From Epiperipatus broadwayi (Eukaryota; Onychophora; Udeonychophora; Euonychophora; Peripatidae), in assembly GCA_028023455.1 (NCBI GenBank), contig JAQFVV010006825.1, positions 188,001-252,000 of the forward strand: a stretch of DNA of 64,000 nucleotides, in the 5' to 3' direction. Positions 34,942 through 46,778 of this stretch are shown piece by piece; position 1 is the stretch's first letter, and each line of letters opens with the position of its first letter. The translations under genes were made by a program, and so were the position numbers. Under the pieces are notes generated by a model. The model was not told where the DNA came from and ran no database searches. It saw only the letters and a list, made by a program, of their open reading frames with translations.

Positions 34942-36424
34942 TATAGTTATCACTAACATAAGCGGATTTAACAAAAAAATAGATTTCTTTCCTAATTCTA
35001 TCAAATAAAGATTTTACAAGTCTATCTACTTGTTTTAGTTTAAATATTACATCTAGACTCCGAGTATATATATATAAGTATATTTATATTTCAAATTTTA
35101 TGGCACTATTATAATTTTCTCTCATTTTTTTTCTATTCTCATTTCTTTTAAATAACAAAATTCAATTTATACTCTTATCTTAAATGAAATACTTTTCTTT
35201 TAAATTCAAAATGATTTTTCAATCATTAAAGCTGATTGAAAATAAACTTTTCAAACTAGTTTTGATTGAAGACAAAGAGAATATCAAACAAAACAGATTT
35301 CTAGCTGAAAACAAAAAACTGCCACTGACAATAATATTAGAAGATAAGAAAAAAATGAAGCCACTTTTTGACATTTCTTATCTCCGGCAATGAATAATCT
35401 AGAGTCACTTATTTTTGGAATCCTTCACAATTAGGTTAATATTATTGTTTCATCTTAATTCTTAAAAGGCAAGCAGAATTTATCACAATGCTGCTGTTTT
35501 TATTACTTTTCTGTTAATAAACATCCACTTTTTATTAGATTTTAAAAAATTTTTCTTTTAAATTGAGCAAAATTGAAAGAACTAATAATAATGAATTATT
35601 AAGGATTATAAAAATAGCCAAATTTTAGATAACTTATTTTGTAGTAAATATTTTTTAAAATAAATTATCTTTAGCATTATCAAATGATCTGTTGAAAAAA
35701 GATTTATTGACGCTAAAGAGTTATTTGAAAATAGCACTGCTTTTAAGCAATTATTCATGCTTTCCAGCATGGAAGTTAATTCTATATATCATTTAATATT
35801 CAACATTTTTTGAAAAAAAAAAAAAATAAATACAGCTATTATATATTAATATAAAGATAAGCCATGAGTTCAACTATAAATGTAAGGACTGACTGCAAAT
35901 GAATGCTGTATCATATCGAACATGTTTTTTTTTTTTAATAATCAATCATTACCATTCTTCTTGCTAAGTTAGGTTAAACTGAGATCTTTTTAGGTAATAA
36001 TAGAAAAACACCATTCAATACTAGGTAGTTAGCAGGACTGGCTGGCTGGAAAAAAACTCCCAAGACTACATAGACCAGATACAATTTGCAAAGCTCACTT
36101 AGTCTGGATTAGAATCAAGTGCAAGCATGTATATATAACACAATTAATAAATATAAAGTGTAGAATTAATTACAATTTTATTCTATTCAATTACATATGA
36201 ATATCTTAAATAAAGCAATGTAGTAAACTATTTCAGAAAAAAAGCATTTAATGTAAAAAATGCTACCCTTGCTAGATGTTGAAATAATAGTGTAAAAAAC
36301 TAGGATAAATAAATAATCAATCAAACAAGATTGAAATAAACAACTATTAATAAGTATAATTAAATGTTTATCAAACCGGCTTTCATCTCCATTGAGACAT
36401 TCTCAAGATATTATAGTAATGATT
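34942..36424. other. AT-rich stretch, no gene supported
   Basis: The 35184-35393 frame (69 codons, Lys/Ile/Leu rich) has no recognisable domain. No repeat boundaries identified. At about 36380-36420 sequence runs into the LINE 3' tail. Confidence 0.4.
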
Positions 36425-37215
36425 CACATGTGATGTGATGTGATGTACTGTGACTTCTCCTTAAACGGAGTCAGGAATCTCTCAGCAGCTATGCCCAGAG
36501 AAACCTGTTAGCCACTTTACCTTCCTTTTCCATTGTCCACCCTAAGTTTTCCCATAACCTGCTCCATCCCATTTCCACAACATAATCTTTGTCAACTGCA
36601 TGACCTTCATATCTAAATCCCCCTTATTTTTTCCCAAACCTAGCATAAAAACCAATAACTCACTTTCTGTATAATCACTTTGTTCATATTTAACCTTCCA
36701 TAACTTCATTATTTGTACTCTTTCTGCTTCCAAACATTTACATTGAAGTAAGAGATGCCTAATATTTTCTATGCCTTCTTTACACAACTTGCAGACTAAA
36801 TCACCCATATTTTTCCATTTACGTGTATATTCCCTTGTTGCTAAAGATCCCGTTCGAGCCTTAAACAATAAACTACTTTCCTTACTATTATCATAAATTA
36901 ACTCACACCCAATGTTCCATTTACTTTTATATATATTTAAACTCATTTTACTCTCCATACTAGTTCTCCATCTCTCCAACTCCCTATTCTTTATTAATGC
37001 ATCTATTCTTCTATCCCACTCCTTCCCACTATAACACTCAACAATCCTCCTAACACAATCATCCCATCTTTTGTACAAGTATACTGACATAACTTCTTTA
37101 TCCAAATCTTCTGCATACCGCATTACCTTTCTCACCCATCTTGTTGGCTGCCCTTTACTTGTAACCCAATTAAATTTACATAACCAATTAACAATATTCA
37201 CCCCATCTACTGGAC
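36425..37215 (-). mobile_element. 3' fragment of the esterase-type LINE, minus strand
   Basis: The tail (ATGTGATGTGATGTGATG on the plus strand, 36427-36445) and the sequence behind it match the end of the 30.2-34.2 kb LINE in reverse. Truncated at its 5' end near 37215. It is far less decayed than the longer copy. Confidence 0.8.
36542..37201 (-). pseudogene. C-terminal domain of LINE ORF2 with zinc-binding motif
   Basis: 219 uninterrupted codons covering the region after the RT. CKLCKEGIENIRHLLLQC gives a C-x2-C-x9-H-x4-C arrangement, the zinc knuckle found near the carboxy end of many LINE ORF2 proteins (RNA/DNA binding in target-primed transcription). The same stretch is broken at 33480-34070. 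The ATG at 37201 is internal to the original ORF, so this is a truncated remnant despite the open frame. Confidence 0.75.
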
Positions 37216-37537
37216 ACTATTTACATTACATTTCCTTTAAACATGTATCAGTATATTATAAATAAATAAATAAATAAATTTAATATATTATATATCTAAA
37301 AAAAATTTTTTACAATATTTCCCCCAAAAATAATAATTAAATATATATTTTACATCTCTTAAAAATAAAAATAATAAAATAAATAAATAAATTGGTATTT
37401 ACATATTTACAACCATTTCCTACACTTTCCAATTGTTTAATAAAGCCCATTTCCCACCCAATTTAGCTGGACCTTTTACTATATTTACACATTTGTCCAA
37501 GTTTACTTGAATATATAATGTTTCATAATATATTGTT

Positions 37538-37727
37538 TTATGGTAATTCTTCACATATTTCATAACAACTTATATCTTCCTCACACTTCATTTTATGCCC
37601 TGTATCCAAATAATGTAAATATGACCCTGACCTCATATCTTTTCTATTAATTGCTCGATCGTGTTCCTTACCTCTCTTACTTGCTGTTCTCCCTGTCTGT
37701 CCTATACTTGCTGTTCTCCCTGTCTGT

Positions 37728-37775
<48 letters not shown>

Positions 37776-37954
37776 CATTTTCCACAGCTAATTTTATACA
37801 CCAGACCCCCCATACTACTAACATCATTTAACTCTTTTGCATTATTTAACCATTTATCCAAGGACTTATTATTCTTCCAAGCTATTTTTACATTATTCGT
37901 CAATTTGTCTTTCATTAATCTTTTATACACTTTTTCTGAATATGGAATAGACAT
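37538..37954 (-). pseudogene. PLE GIY-YIG endonuclease with (TA)n expansion in its core
   Basis: 138 codons: MSIPYSEKVYKRLM, then SLDKWLN, VYKISCGKCNN and the catalytic core. In the usual protein the core reads about ...NNIYIGQTGRTASKRGKEH. Here a (TA)n run at 37732-37770 codes for a stretch of alternating Ile and Tyr between NN and GQTGRTAS, and IGQTGRTAS is then duplicated. The downstream KRGKEHDRAINRKD, HYLDTGHKM and EEDISCYE segments are intact. The expansion would distort the two-stranded core and probably kills nuclease activity. Confidence 0.75.
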
Positions 37955-38054
37955 CCATTTACTATCCCTATACCTATTATCCTCATTTACTTTATCTACC
38001 TTACGATCAAAAATTCATCTGATTTCCTTCTCTTTGTACCCTATTTTTACATAA

Positions 38055-38492
38055 TTATTTTTCCTTTTTAATTTGTTTATATGCCTTTGTTTTATCTAAT
38101 GCTAATCTATCATTCTTTACTTTAAATCCCTTTAAAACTCCCATTTTCTGGCACCATGGCTGATAAAAAGTTGGATCAATCAACCCTCTGATCTTTTCAT
38201 CTTTAATATAATGTTCAACAACTATCACATTTATTATCCCTCTTCTTAAACAAATGTCTAAATACTTTAATCCATTTTCTTCTTTCTCCATAGTAAATCT
38301 AATATTATACTTATTCTCATTCAACACATTAAAAATTCTACTAATACTTCTACTATTTCCTACAATAACAATATCATCCCCACAGCTACAATATTCTTTA
38401 ATCTCATTAGTACTTATAACTCTATCAATTATACTCTTTTCAATACTACTTACTAACACTAATGATAAAATTCCACTAACTGAACATCCCAT
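38055..38492 (-). pseudogene. PLE reverse transcriptase C-terminal part
   Basis: 145 codons. Upstream of the ATG the same frame continues (FWSIGKGWVMGCSVSGILS), matching the motif before the catalytic box in PLE/telomerase-like RTs (usually GxPLS). YCSCGDDIVIVG is the catalytic box with GDD in place of the usual YVDD. RFTMEKEENGLKYLDICL is the PLE 'FLD' region after the palm. The first half of the palm is lost, so it is not an active enzyme. Confidence 0.7.
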
Positions 38493-38951
38493 TACCCATC
38501 CTTTGCCTATACTCCAAAACTCTTCCTTATATTTAAAATATAATGCCTCATCTATTATTAATAATGCTTCATATATAGTGTAACGTTTATTTATATACGT
38601 TGCAAATATATTGGCATTTGGTAAAAGCTAAAAAATAAAAATAAATTTAGATTTTTTTTTTGACTAATTTTTTTTTTTTTTTTAAAAAATAATGTACAAT
38701 GAAAGTTAAATTATTCTTTCGTATTTTTTTAATGAAATTAGAAATAAAAATAGAATTGGAGAGAACAAATGAATTCCAAAAGTAAAAAAAAAAGATAAGC
38801 TAAGAGAAAAGTATAGCTAATTAAAGATGGCCAAAAAACTTGATGAAAAATGAGAACTTAGTAATTGAAAAATGATAAAGACTGTATAAGATTATAAACA
38901 CAAAACACCATGATAACAGCATGCGCAGAAGTCTGAAAACTGGACCTCTAG

Positions 38952-39240
38952 TATAAAAAGGAGGGGTTCGGTTGGAGGAATATCTTGGTTTGCCTGATAT
39001 TCTTTTGGTTGGTTTTGGATTAAAGAATCCACACCACTCTACGATGAAAAAGTTCTTCATACGCGAGTAGACCAGAGCTTTAGCTGACATCGTTACTGAT
39101 GGACACCAGAGAAGCTTACGCGACTAGCCTATGGAACCAGCACCAAGATCAACTAATAATCAAAGGCCGTGAGCTCATTTTAACCCCGAAAAACTATGCA
39201 TAGTTATCTACAACCATCGTGAATTCACTAAAACTTACTG
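38952..39240 (+). promoter_or_regulatory. TATA-driven promoter and possible first exon before the gap
   Basis: TATAAAAAG at 38952-38960 in a GC-richer context, followed by about 250 bases of balanced composition and a strong splice-donor match (CTG then GTAAGT) at 39240/39241. This may be the promoter and non-coding first exon of a gene continuing past the N gap, or the U3-R-U5 of an LTR element. No peptide is proposed: ATGs at 39044 and downstream open only short frames. Confidence 0.35.
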
Positions 39241-39369
39241 GTAAGTTAAGACTACTTATTCCTGATTGTGACCAAAATTAAGCATTTGCAAACAAGTCTT
39301 AAAATAATCCCGATATAGACATTAATTTTCTTATTAAAGAGACTTTCGTTTAACTACTTCCGGTTTGTC

Positions 39370-39869
39370 NNNNNNNNNNNNNNNNNNNNNNNNNNNNNNN
39401 NNNNNNNNNNNNNNNNNNNNNNNNNNNNNNNNNNNNNNNNNNNNNNNNNNNNNNNNNNNNNNNNNNNNNNNNNNNNNNNNNNNNNNNNNNNNNNNNNNNN
39501 NNNNNNNNNNNNNNNNNNNNNNNNNNNNNNNNNNNNNNNNNNNNNNNNNNNNNNNNNNNNNNNNNNNNNNNNNNNNNNNNNNNNNNNNNNNNNNNNNNNN
39601 NNNNNNNNNNNNNNNNNNNNNNNNNNNNNNNNNNNNNNNNNNNNNNNNNNNNNNNNNNNNNNNNNNNNNNNNNNNNNNNNNNNNNNNNNNNNNNNNNNNN
39701 NNNNNNNNNNNNNNNNNNNNNNNNNNNNNNNNNNNNNNNNNNNNNNNNNNNNNNNNNNNNNNNNNNNNNNNNNNNNNNNNNNNNNNNNNNNNNNNNNNNN
39801 NNNNNNNNNNNNNNNNNNNNNNNNNNNNNNNNNNNNNNNNNNNNNNNNNNNNNNNNNNNNNNNNNNNNN
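39370..39869. other. Assembly gap (500 N)
   Basis: Exactly 500 N, a conventional placeholder, so true length is unknown. Anything translated across it is meaningless. Confidence 0.99.
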
Positions 39870-41696
39870 TATACTATTGTTTTGTGCTAGAAAATAAAAT
39901 AAAAAGCTGGGACTTCACCTGGCCAAATTTTCTAGTAGTTGAATGGAATAATTAACTGAAGTTTGAGCAATGACTAGTTTCTATTTAGAGGAGTTATTTC
40001 TTTTTGCATCATCTTTATGCTTTAATGAAGAGGCCCTTTTCAATTTACAGAATTAATAATAAAAAAAGCTTACCAAAGATGATTTTCTAATGTTCTGTGT
40101 CTAACTTCTTATTATTATTCTATGATCAGTTCACCAAAACCTATTTTTTTAAAAAAACCTAATATTATTCTGGCATCCAAACAACTTAGACTTCTGCAGC
40201 AATGTATTACCAAAAATGAATAACTATGAAAAATTAAAATATCTGAGAATGAATTTCTTATCAAAGACAGTGCTTCTGGAATCAATTTAAACTTTTTCTT
40301 TCCTTTGTTTACATTATAAAGCTCAGACATCTATACAACATAGTTTTTAGTAATATGTGTCATATTTTAATGAAATAATTAATTTAATGTCTTCTTTTTC
40401 CAAATGGATTTAAATTATTCATTAACAAAATACATGCTTATAAACATGAAAGTAGGATCATTAGAGTTGTGTATAGTGTTAGTACACAGACTATATAAAT
40501 GATCTTGAAAAATGTAATTGTATCATGAACAAGCATCCCAGTCTTTCTGATATCTATCTTTATTGTAAAAAAGGTTTCATCTTCTAATTGCATATAGTTA
40601 GCTAAAAAAATTATATCCACAATACAAGTTTTTGATTACAACATGATGTTTAATGGCATTAATTAATGACCTATCAAACCTATAATAAGTAAACCACTGA
40701 AAGTACATATAACAAAATAATATAAAAGTGCCAGTGAACAGAAAGTTTTAGCATTATTGATGGACATGAAATGATATATCTCTCACTCAGTGTAGGTAGA
40801 TAAAATGATCACATGATTACTTGCTTGAAAACTCACAGGAAATTTGATTATCTAATTGATAGCTAAGCACAACTGTTCCATTACATTTATCAAACTTTTT
40901 TTCTTTTTTACATTAGTCATCTGACAATAAGCCAGAAAGCTTTGACACTTGAGACTAACATTCTACTGTGTTAATAAATCCTGTTCATTTCATTTTAAAG
41001 AAGTTATTCAAATGAGAAAAGGGTGTCCAACCAACAATAAACATTTCAACATCCACATTTTGTCTCCTTAATGTTTCTATAAGACTTTTCAAGTAACTCA
41101 TATTAAAGTACTATCTCTGATAATCAGGAAACAAAAGTCTTCCCTGTAAATACAATTACATTTAATATTTTTTTAAAAGAGTAACTGTTATAGAATATTA
41201 CCAGTAACCCAGAATTGAATAGCAAGTATAGAGAAGTTGGCAAAATGTATAAGAATTAGAGAGAAAGTCAATAGTATTAAAATGTTCTTTTCCCAATAAG
41301 ATACAAGTGATTCAGAATCTGAGAAATACAAAACATTGAGAAGAATTATTGTCTTCTCATGTTGCCTGCAGAATAACATAGTTGTTAAATAGAAATTTAT
41401 ATAGGTTAAACTTAGTAAAATATTTACTTACATGAATTGATAATGTGAATTGTGAAAGAAACAAAAATGAGGAATACTAATTTTTTTATATAATTAGTTA
41501 GTTTTTTTTTAAACAAAAACAACAACAACAAATAAAACAAAAAGGAATTAAAAATTTTAAAAGCTGTTTTCAATTAATAAAAAGGAAGCAATTAAGACCT
41601 TTAATAGTTATTTATTTATCAATGAATTAAAAAAAACCAATAAGAAATAGTTATGATTTGTGAATAACTAAAAAAAAGATTTATAAACGGTGTCCC
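39870..41696. other. AT-rich stretch, nothing recognised
   Basis: Short frames at 40115-40330, 40438-40620 and 41188-41379 have no recognisable domain. No repeat family boundaries seen. Confidence 0.4.
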
Positions 41697-41806
41697 ATAT
41701 GTCATTGCATCGGCCGGGAGGCGAACCTGCAACAACCGTCTGCTACTAACTACTGGCTTGCATGGCGGCTGCACTGACCTCTCGGCTAACAATGCTTGGC
41801 AGATTT
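41697..41806 (-). repeat. tRNA-derived SINE head (copy 4, best preserved)
   Basis: Minus strand: TTAGCCGAGAGGTCAGTGC (A box), GCCGCCATGCAAGC (anticodon arm), a long variable region (CAGTAGTTAGTAGCAGACGG), GCAGGTTCGCCTCCC (B box) and GGCCGATGCAATGACA. This matches the plan of a class II tRNA (Leu/Ser). It is close to the 27.5 kb copy. Internal RNA polymerase III promoter boxes look intact. Confidence 0.7.
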
Positions 41807-42696
41807 GTAAACGTTGTTTATGAACTAATTTTCAAAAATAACAAAAAGGGTTTGGGATTTTGTCAACTGTTTTCCAAATTAGATATAAATAGAATTTATT
41901 TTAAGAAATATATTTCTTGTAAAAAGAAAATCGACTGGTTAAAGCATAATAAAATAATTTCTGATGTATGTATATAATTAAAAGAAATATTGATATCAGG
42001 GTTCTTTTCTAAAAACAAGAACTTGTAAGTTCAGCAGACAGAAACTTGGAAAACCTTATATTAAATTGATCTCATTCTTGGTTATTTAAAAAGACTTCTG
42101 AAAAATAGTATAACAGTATGGGTTTTATAAAAAACAATTTTACATTCTTGCTAAAATCAGAGTATTTTTGAACCAAATTATATAATTAATTTTATTAAAA
42201 TTAGTGTAGAAGAAGAAAAATACCCCTGACAGAAAATTTCAACTCAACTTATGCTAATCCAAAATGAAAATAGTTGTTAAACTGGAAACCTGGAGCTATG
42301 AAAACAAAAAAACGTTAAGTAAATAAAAATGACTATAAAATAAGCTATAAAAAAATCCTGAAGCCAAAAATTGTTTATAAACATCTACTAACAAGGTAGG
42401 ATTAAACAAAAGAAATTCATGATAATATATATATACACATTGACATTAATTAATATTATTTTATACGAATAATAATAATTAAAAATACTGAATATTTTTT
42501 TTAGTTGTTTTTGTCTTAAAGATTTTCTTTTTTAGATCAAAAATAATGGATACATTCTCATTTTCAAAAAAAATTAAAATAATGCCGGGGTGTTTCAAGT
42601 TCAGATTATTTTAGGTGCCGATATAGTATGTTTTCGGTGCCATTTTGAATTGTAAAACACCTTCAAAACACTGCAAACACATACATGCAATAAATG

Positions 42697-42870
42697 ATGT
42701 TGGCTAGAAGCATGTAGCTTCAAAAAATGCCAGGAAAAGAAATTAACATAAAAAAATCTAAACATCTAAGGCACTAAAGCGATAAATAACATCAAATAGA
42801 AACACGTAGTTTCAAAAAATGGCAGGAAAAGAAATTAACCTTAAAAATTGAAATGCCTAAGACACTACAT
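42697..42870 (+). repeat. Tandem duplication, unit about 98 bp
   Basis: AGAAGCATGTAGCTTCAAAAAATGCC at 42706 recurs with a few changes near 42800, followed both times by AGGAAAAGAAATTAAC and a CTAAG.CACTA phrase. It abuts the left arm of the large inverted repeat. Confidence 0.7.
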
Positions 42871-44217
42871 TAAAAAAAAAATCCAGACTTTCAATACTAA
42901 AAAAAAAAAATTTTTTTTCAGTGATAATTAAAACAATCAAAAATGCTATTTTCAAAAGCCTATGAAATAAATCAAAAGCATTAATTTATACAGCGATAAT
43001 TAGAAAAATCACAAATCACAAACACTATTTATTCAGTGAAAATTAGAAAATTCATAAATGATATTTTCAAAAGCCTATGAAATAAATAAAAAGGTTATTT
43101 AATGTTATCTACTTTTAACAAATGAAACTCCTGTCTTTCAACGGTATTTCATGGAGTATAAAAAATTAAAAAAACTAATACTTAAAAACTATAATACTAA
43201 ATCTCAAAAAATTAACGTATGTTAAGGCCAAGTACTCCATGAATTGTGTTCTATTTAAAAAAAAATTGTAAATGCTTCTTCCAAAAGCTTATGAAATAAA
43301 TCAAAAATGCTAATTTATAAGTAATAATTAGAAAAATCATAAATACTATTTCCAAAAGCCTATGAAATAAATCAAAAGGTTATTTAACAGTACCCCTAGT
43401 TTTAAAAATGAAACTCTGTCTTTCAACAGTATTTCATGGAGTATAAAAAGTTAAAAAACTAATACTTAAAAACTATAATACTAAATCTCAAAAAATTAAC
43501 CTATATTAAGGCAAAGTATTCACATGAATGGCACTACATTTTAAAAAAAAAATCATAAATGCTATTTCCAAAAGCCTATGAAATAAATCAAAAGGCTATT
43601 TAACATTATCTAGTTTTAACAAATGAAACTCCTGTCTTTCGTCAGTATTTAATAAATAAAAGACTTTCAACAGTAGTTTTGGGTAGGTTTTATGATAAAA
43701 CTAGGGTGAAGAAAGCATATTTCAGGCATTATACATTTACAAATGTGCCTGTGGGATCATCCTTTGCTGTTTTCTAACTAAAAAATATAATAATAATTCG
43801 CAAACTTTAATAACAGACTAATAAATGTTAAGTAATTAAATATAGAAAAGAAGTGGCCAAGCTGCACTATTTTTTGAATAAAGTAATTTTGCTTTGATCT
43901 TCTTTAAATAGAGAGATTTTAAAACTTAAACCATAAATCTAACACATGTATCAGCACACATATATATGTGAATACAAACTGTGAGGTGTAATAGATTTAA
44001 TTATGTTACAGTGTGATTATAATTTTAAATCTTTAATTTATTATAAATATGTGTGTATCAATTTAATTCTTTATTTTCCTAAGAAGCACATACATGATCA
44101 GTTTCTAAATTTTAAAATTGAGTGTAGGTTAAATGTTAATCTTAAAATTAACAAATTTTAAGAAAATGTCATCATGCAGCATTATTTTCTATTCACTTGG
44201 AAATCACTTTTATGTTA

Positions 44218-44475
44218 CTAAGATAAAAGTGCTAAGTTAAGAAATTTAACAATAGAAAGCAAACCTAGCTTGTAAGCAAATGCAATTGAGGGGTAAAATT
44301 TAATATATAAACACCATAATTCATCATTAATGGAAAATCTAGGAAGGCCCAAATTTGGTTTCACTAGGATGGAAAGTTCAACCACCATCTGCACCATCAC
44401 AGACAAGCAATCCATCCAGTGCCTATTACAAATACCAGACAACTTATCTTGGAAGAAAATTGGTAATATTTTTTA
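44218..44475 (-). other. Possible exon in the spacer of the inverted repeat
   Basis: A 74-codon minus-strand frame with more balanced composition (MSGICNRHWMDCLSVMVQ, then PNLGLPRF) follows an acceptor-like TTTTCTTCCAAG near 44450. No domain is recognised and there is no supporting partner exon. Kept only as a low-confidence candidate. Confidence 0.15.
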
Positions 44476-45376
44476 ACCATAGAGCTCTATAAATCTATTT
44501 TTAAAACTTATAGCTATAATGAATGTTTGTTAAATTATAAATTCTTAATTACTTAAAATTCTTGTAAAAATAAAATCTCTAAATGGTAACTGTAATAGTC
44601 TTGCCTATAAATGTAACTTTTTAAATAATTTTTCTTGTAACTGTTATCAGTTATTATTTTAACCTTTCTATAATCTGCAGCCATACCTATTTTCTATTCT
44701 AATTATTTTATTTCATTTCTAAATTTGTATTTTATGATATGCCATAATTTCAAAACAGAGATTAATTAACTTGATAATTTTTGGGAGAAATAATTAGAAG
44801 CTCTCTGAAGTAATGTTCTCATTGCTTTTTAGCTGATATAAACTGCTGCTTTAAAATCTATTCTAAGAGATAACAGATCACTATGCAGTCATTGCTATCT
44901 ATATTTAATTACTTAATATGTATTAGTCTGTTATTAAGGTTTGCAAATTATTATTATATCTCTTAGATAATGTGAAGGATGATCCCACAGGCATATTTGT
45001 AAATGTATAACACCTGAAATATGTTTTCTCCTCCCTAGTTTCATCATAAAACCTGCCCAAAACTACTGATGAAAGTCTTTTATTTTTTAACTACTGATGA
45101 AAGGCAAAAATTTCATTTGTTGATTTATTTCATAGGCTTTTGAAAATAGCATTTATGGTTTTTTTAAAAAAAGGTTGTGCAATTCATGTGAATAGTTTGC
45201 CTTAACATAGGTTAATTTTTTGAGATTTAGTATTATAGTTTTTAAGTATTAGTTTTTTAATTTTTTATATCCACAAAATACTGTTGAAAGACAGGAATTT
45301 CATTTGTTAAAACTAGCCTTTTGATTTATTTCATAGGCTCTTGAAAATAGCATTTATGATTTTTCTAATTATCACT

Positions 45377-45460
45377 GAAATAAATGAGAGAGTGCAAATC
45401 TCTCAAGTGCTTGGTTGTAGTCATAAGCACTTGAGAGATTTGCACTCTCTCATTTATTTC
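45377..45460. repeat. Perfect 36-bp hairpin with 12-base loop
   Basis: 45377-45412 and 45425-45460 are exact reverse complements over 36 bases; the loop is GGTTGTAGTCAT. It interrupts the right arm of the large inverted repeat and is absent from the left arm, so it is a separate insertion. The stem is GC-richer than its surroundings (GTGCAAATCTCTCAAGTGC). It could be a tiny fold-back element or a small-RNA precursor. Confidence 0.85.
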
Positions 45461-45862
45461 AATATCGACTGTGCTTTATAAAATAATATTAATTATCACT
45501 GAATAAATAGCATTTGTGATTTTTCTAATTATCACTGTATAAATTAGTATTTTTGATTTATTTCACAGGCTTTTGAAAATAGCATTAAATGACGTTTTTG
45601 ATTTTTCTAATTATCACTGAAAATTGTTTTTTTTTTTAGTATTCAAAGTCAGGAATTAGTTTATATATATATAATATTATAAATCGATGTCTGCATTTCT
45701 TCAAAATAATATAAGCAAATTTATAAATAAATATTTAAAAATACAGTATTTAAAAGCTTATAAAAATATATGTATAACTGTCACTTAGGAGCGCTTTCAA
45801 CCAACTTGTGGCTTTGTCAACTATCACGTTTAAAATGTCAGCTTTCCCATAATTCTATGATG

Positions 45863-46250
45863 TCAACTTTCCCATAATTCTGTGATTTTAATGTTTGCTA
45901 CTTGCCTATTAACCAAATGTTGCTTGTATTTACATATCAACATCGTCTCTTTAATTTTCCTTTTATTATTATTTCTTTCAATTTCCAATATTTTTACGTT
46001 GTTATAATTAAAATCGAAACCATATATATATATATAATTTATTATGGTCATAAAAGACAGAAGCTGATAAATTATCATTATTTTTAAAATTTTGTTTTAT
46101 ATTTTGAAGCCTCTTAAATAACAATAAGTGTTCCTTTGTTCTTTTTTCCAATGTGCACCTCGATTCACCTATATATCCACGGCCACACCCACATGTCCAT
46201 TTGTAAATGATACAATTTTTATTTGTAAATCCACGGCCACGCCCACATGT
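45863..46250 (-). pseudogene. PLE GIY-YIG endonuclease remnant, left arm
   Basis: Mirror copy of the right-arm remnant with the same (TA)n insertion and the tail KILEIERNNNKRKIKETM...TELWES. Differences from the right arm are few, which dates the mirror event as fairly recent relative to the element's own decay. Confidence 0.65.
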
Positions 46251-46309
46251 CCATTTGTAAATGATACAATTTTTATTTGTAAATAAAGTTTAAAACTTTA
46301 TTTTATTTA

Positions 46310-46778
46310 CAAATAAAAATTGTATCATTTACAAATGGAGATGTGGGTGTGGTTGTGGATATATAGGTGAATCGAGGTGCACATTGGAAAAAAGAACAAA
46401 AGAACACTTTATCCACAAATAAAAATTGTATCATTTACAAATGGACATGTGGGTGTGGCCATGGATATATAGTTTGAATCGAGGTGCACATTGGAAAAAA
46501 GAACAAAGGACACTTATTGTTATTTAAAAGGGTTCAAAATATAAAACAAAATTTTAAAAATAATGATAATTTATCAGCTTCTGTCTTTTATGACCATACT
46601 AAATTATATATATATATATGGTTTCGATTTTAATTATAACAACGTAAAAATATTGGAAATTGAAAGAAATAATAATAAAAGGAAAATTAAAGAGGCAATG
46701 TTGATATGTAAATACAAGCAACATTTGGTTAATAGGCAAGCAGCAAACATTAAAATCACAGAATTATGGGAAAGTTGA
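46310..46778 (+). pseudogene. PLE GIY-YIG endonuclease remnant, right arm
   Basis: Readable pieces: KWTCGCGHGYI, GESRCTLEKRTKEH (GIY-YIG core with CxC lead) in two successive partial copies, then the open frame 46563-46778 with a (TA)n insertion (YIYIYGFDF), KILEIERNNNKRKIKEAM and NIKITELWES at its end. The end matches the 24.6 kb copy (TTELWEI). Frame breaks and the duplication rule out function. Confidence 0.65.

Larger units (their letters stand above)
37535..38590 (-). mobile_element. Penelope-like element with RT and GIY-YIG domains (family D)
   Basis: Minus strand, RT part at 38055-38580 followed by the endonuclease at 37538-37954. The order RT then GIY-YIG is diagnostic for PLEs. The 5' half of the RT is missing. 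A tail of AAAT-type repeats lies at about 37261-37280. Only one stop separates the two frames, so it is younger than the family C copies. Confidence 0.75.
42880..45625. repeat. Large inverted repeat with internally tandem left arm
   Basis: Left arm about 42900-43850 and right arm about 44900-45625 are reverse complements over long stretches (for example TAATACTTAAAAACTATAAT against its complement near 45230, and GTGGGATCATCCTTTG near 43750 against 44985). The left arm holds three tandem units of roughly 300 bases sharing AAAGCCTATGAAATAAATCA; the right arm holds about two. The 1 kb between the arms is unrelated. No coding sequence in the arms. Nature unknown: fold-back element, MITE array, or mirror insertion as at the other loci here. 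Confidence 0.7.

Noticed and set aside
39365-39955. 196-codon frame across the N gap
   Set aside because: Made of unknown residues; the gap length is a placeholder.
45066-45106. Two CTGATGAAAG words in the right arm of the large inverted repeat
   Set aside because: No GAAA with a hairpin at the right spacing; the left arm equivalents are not conserved.
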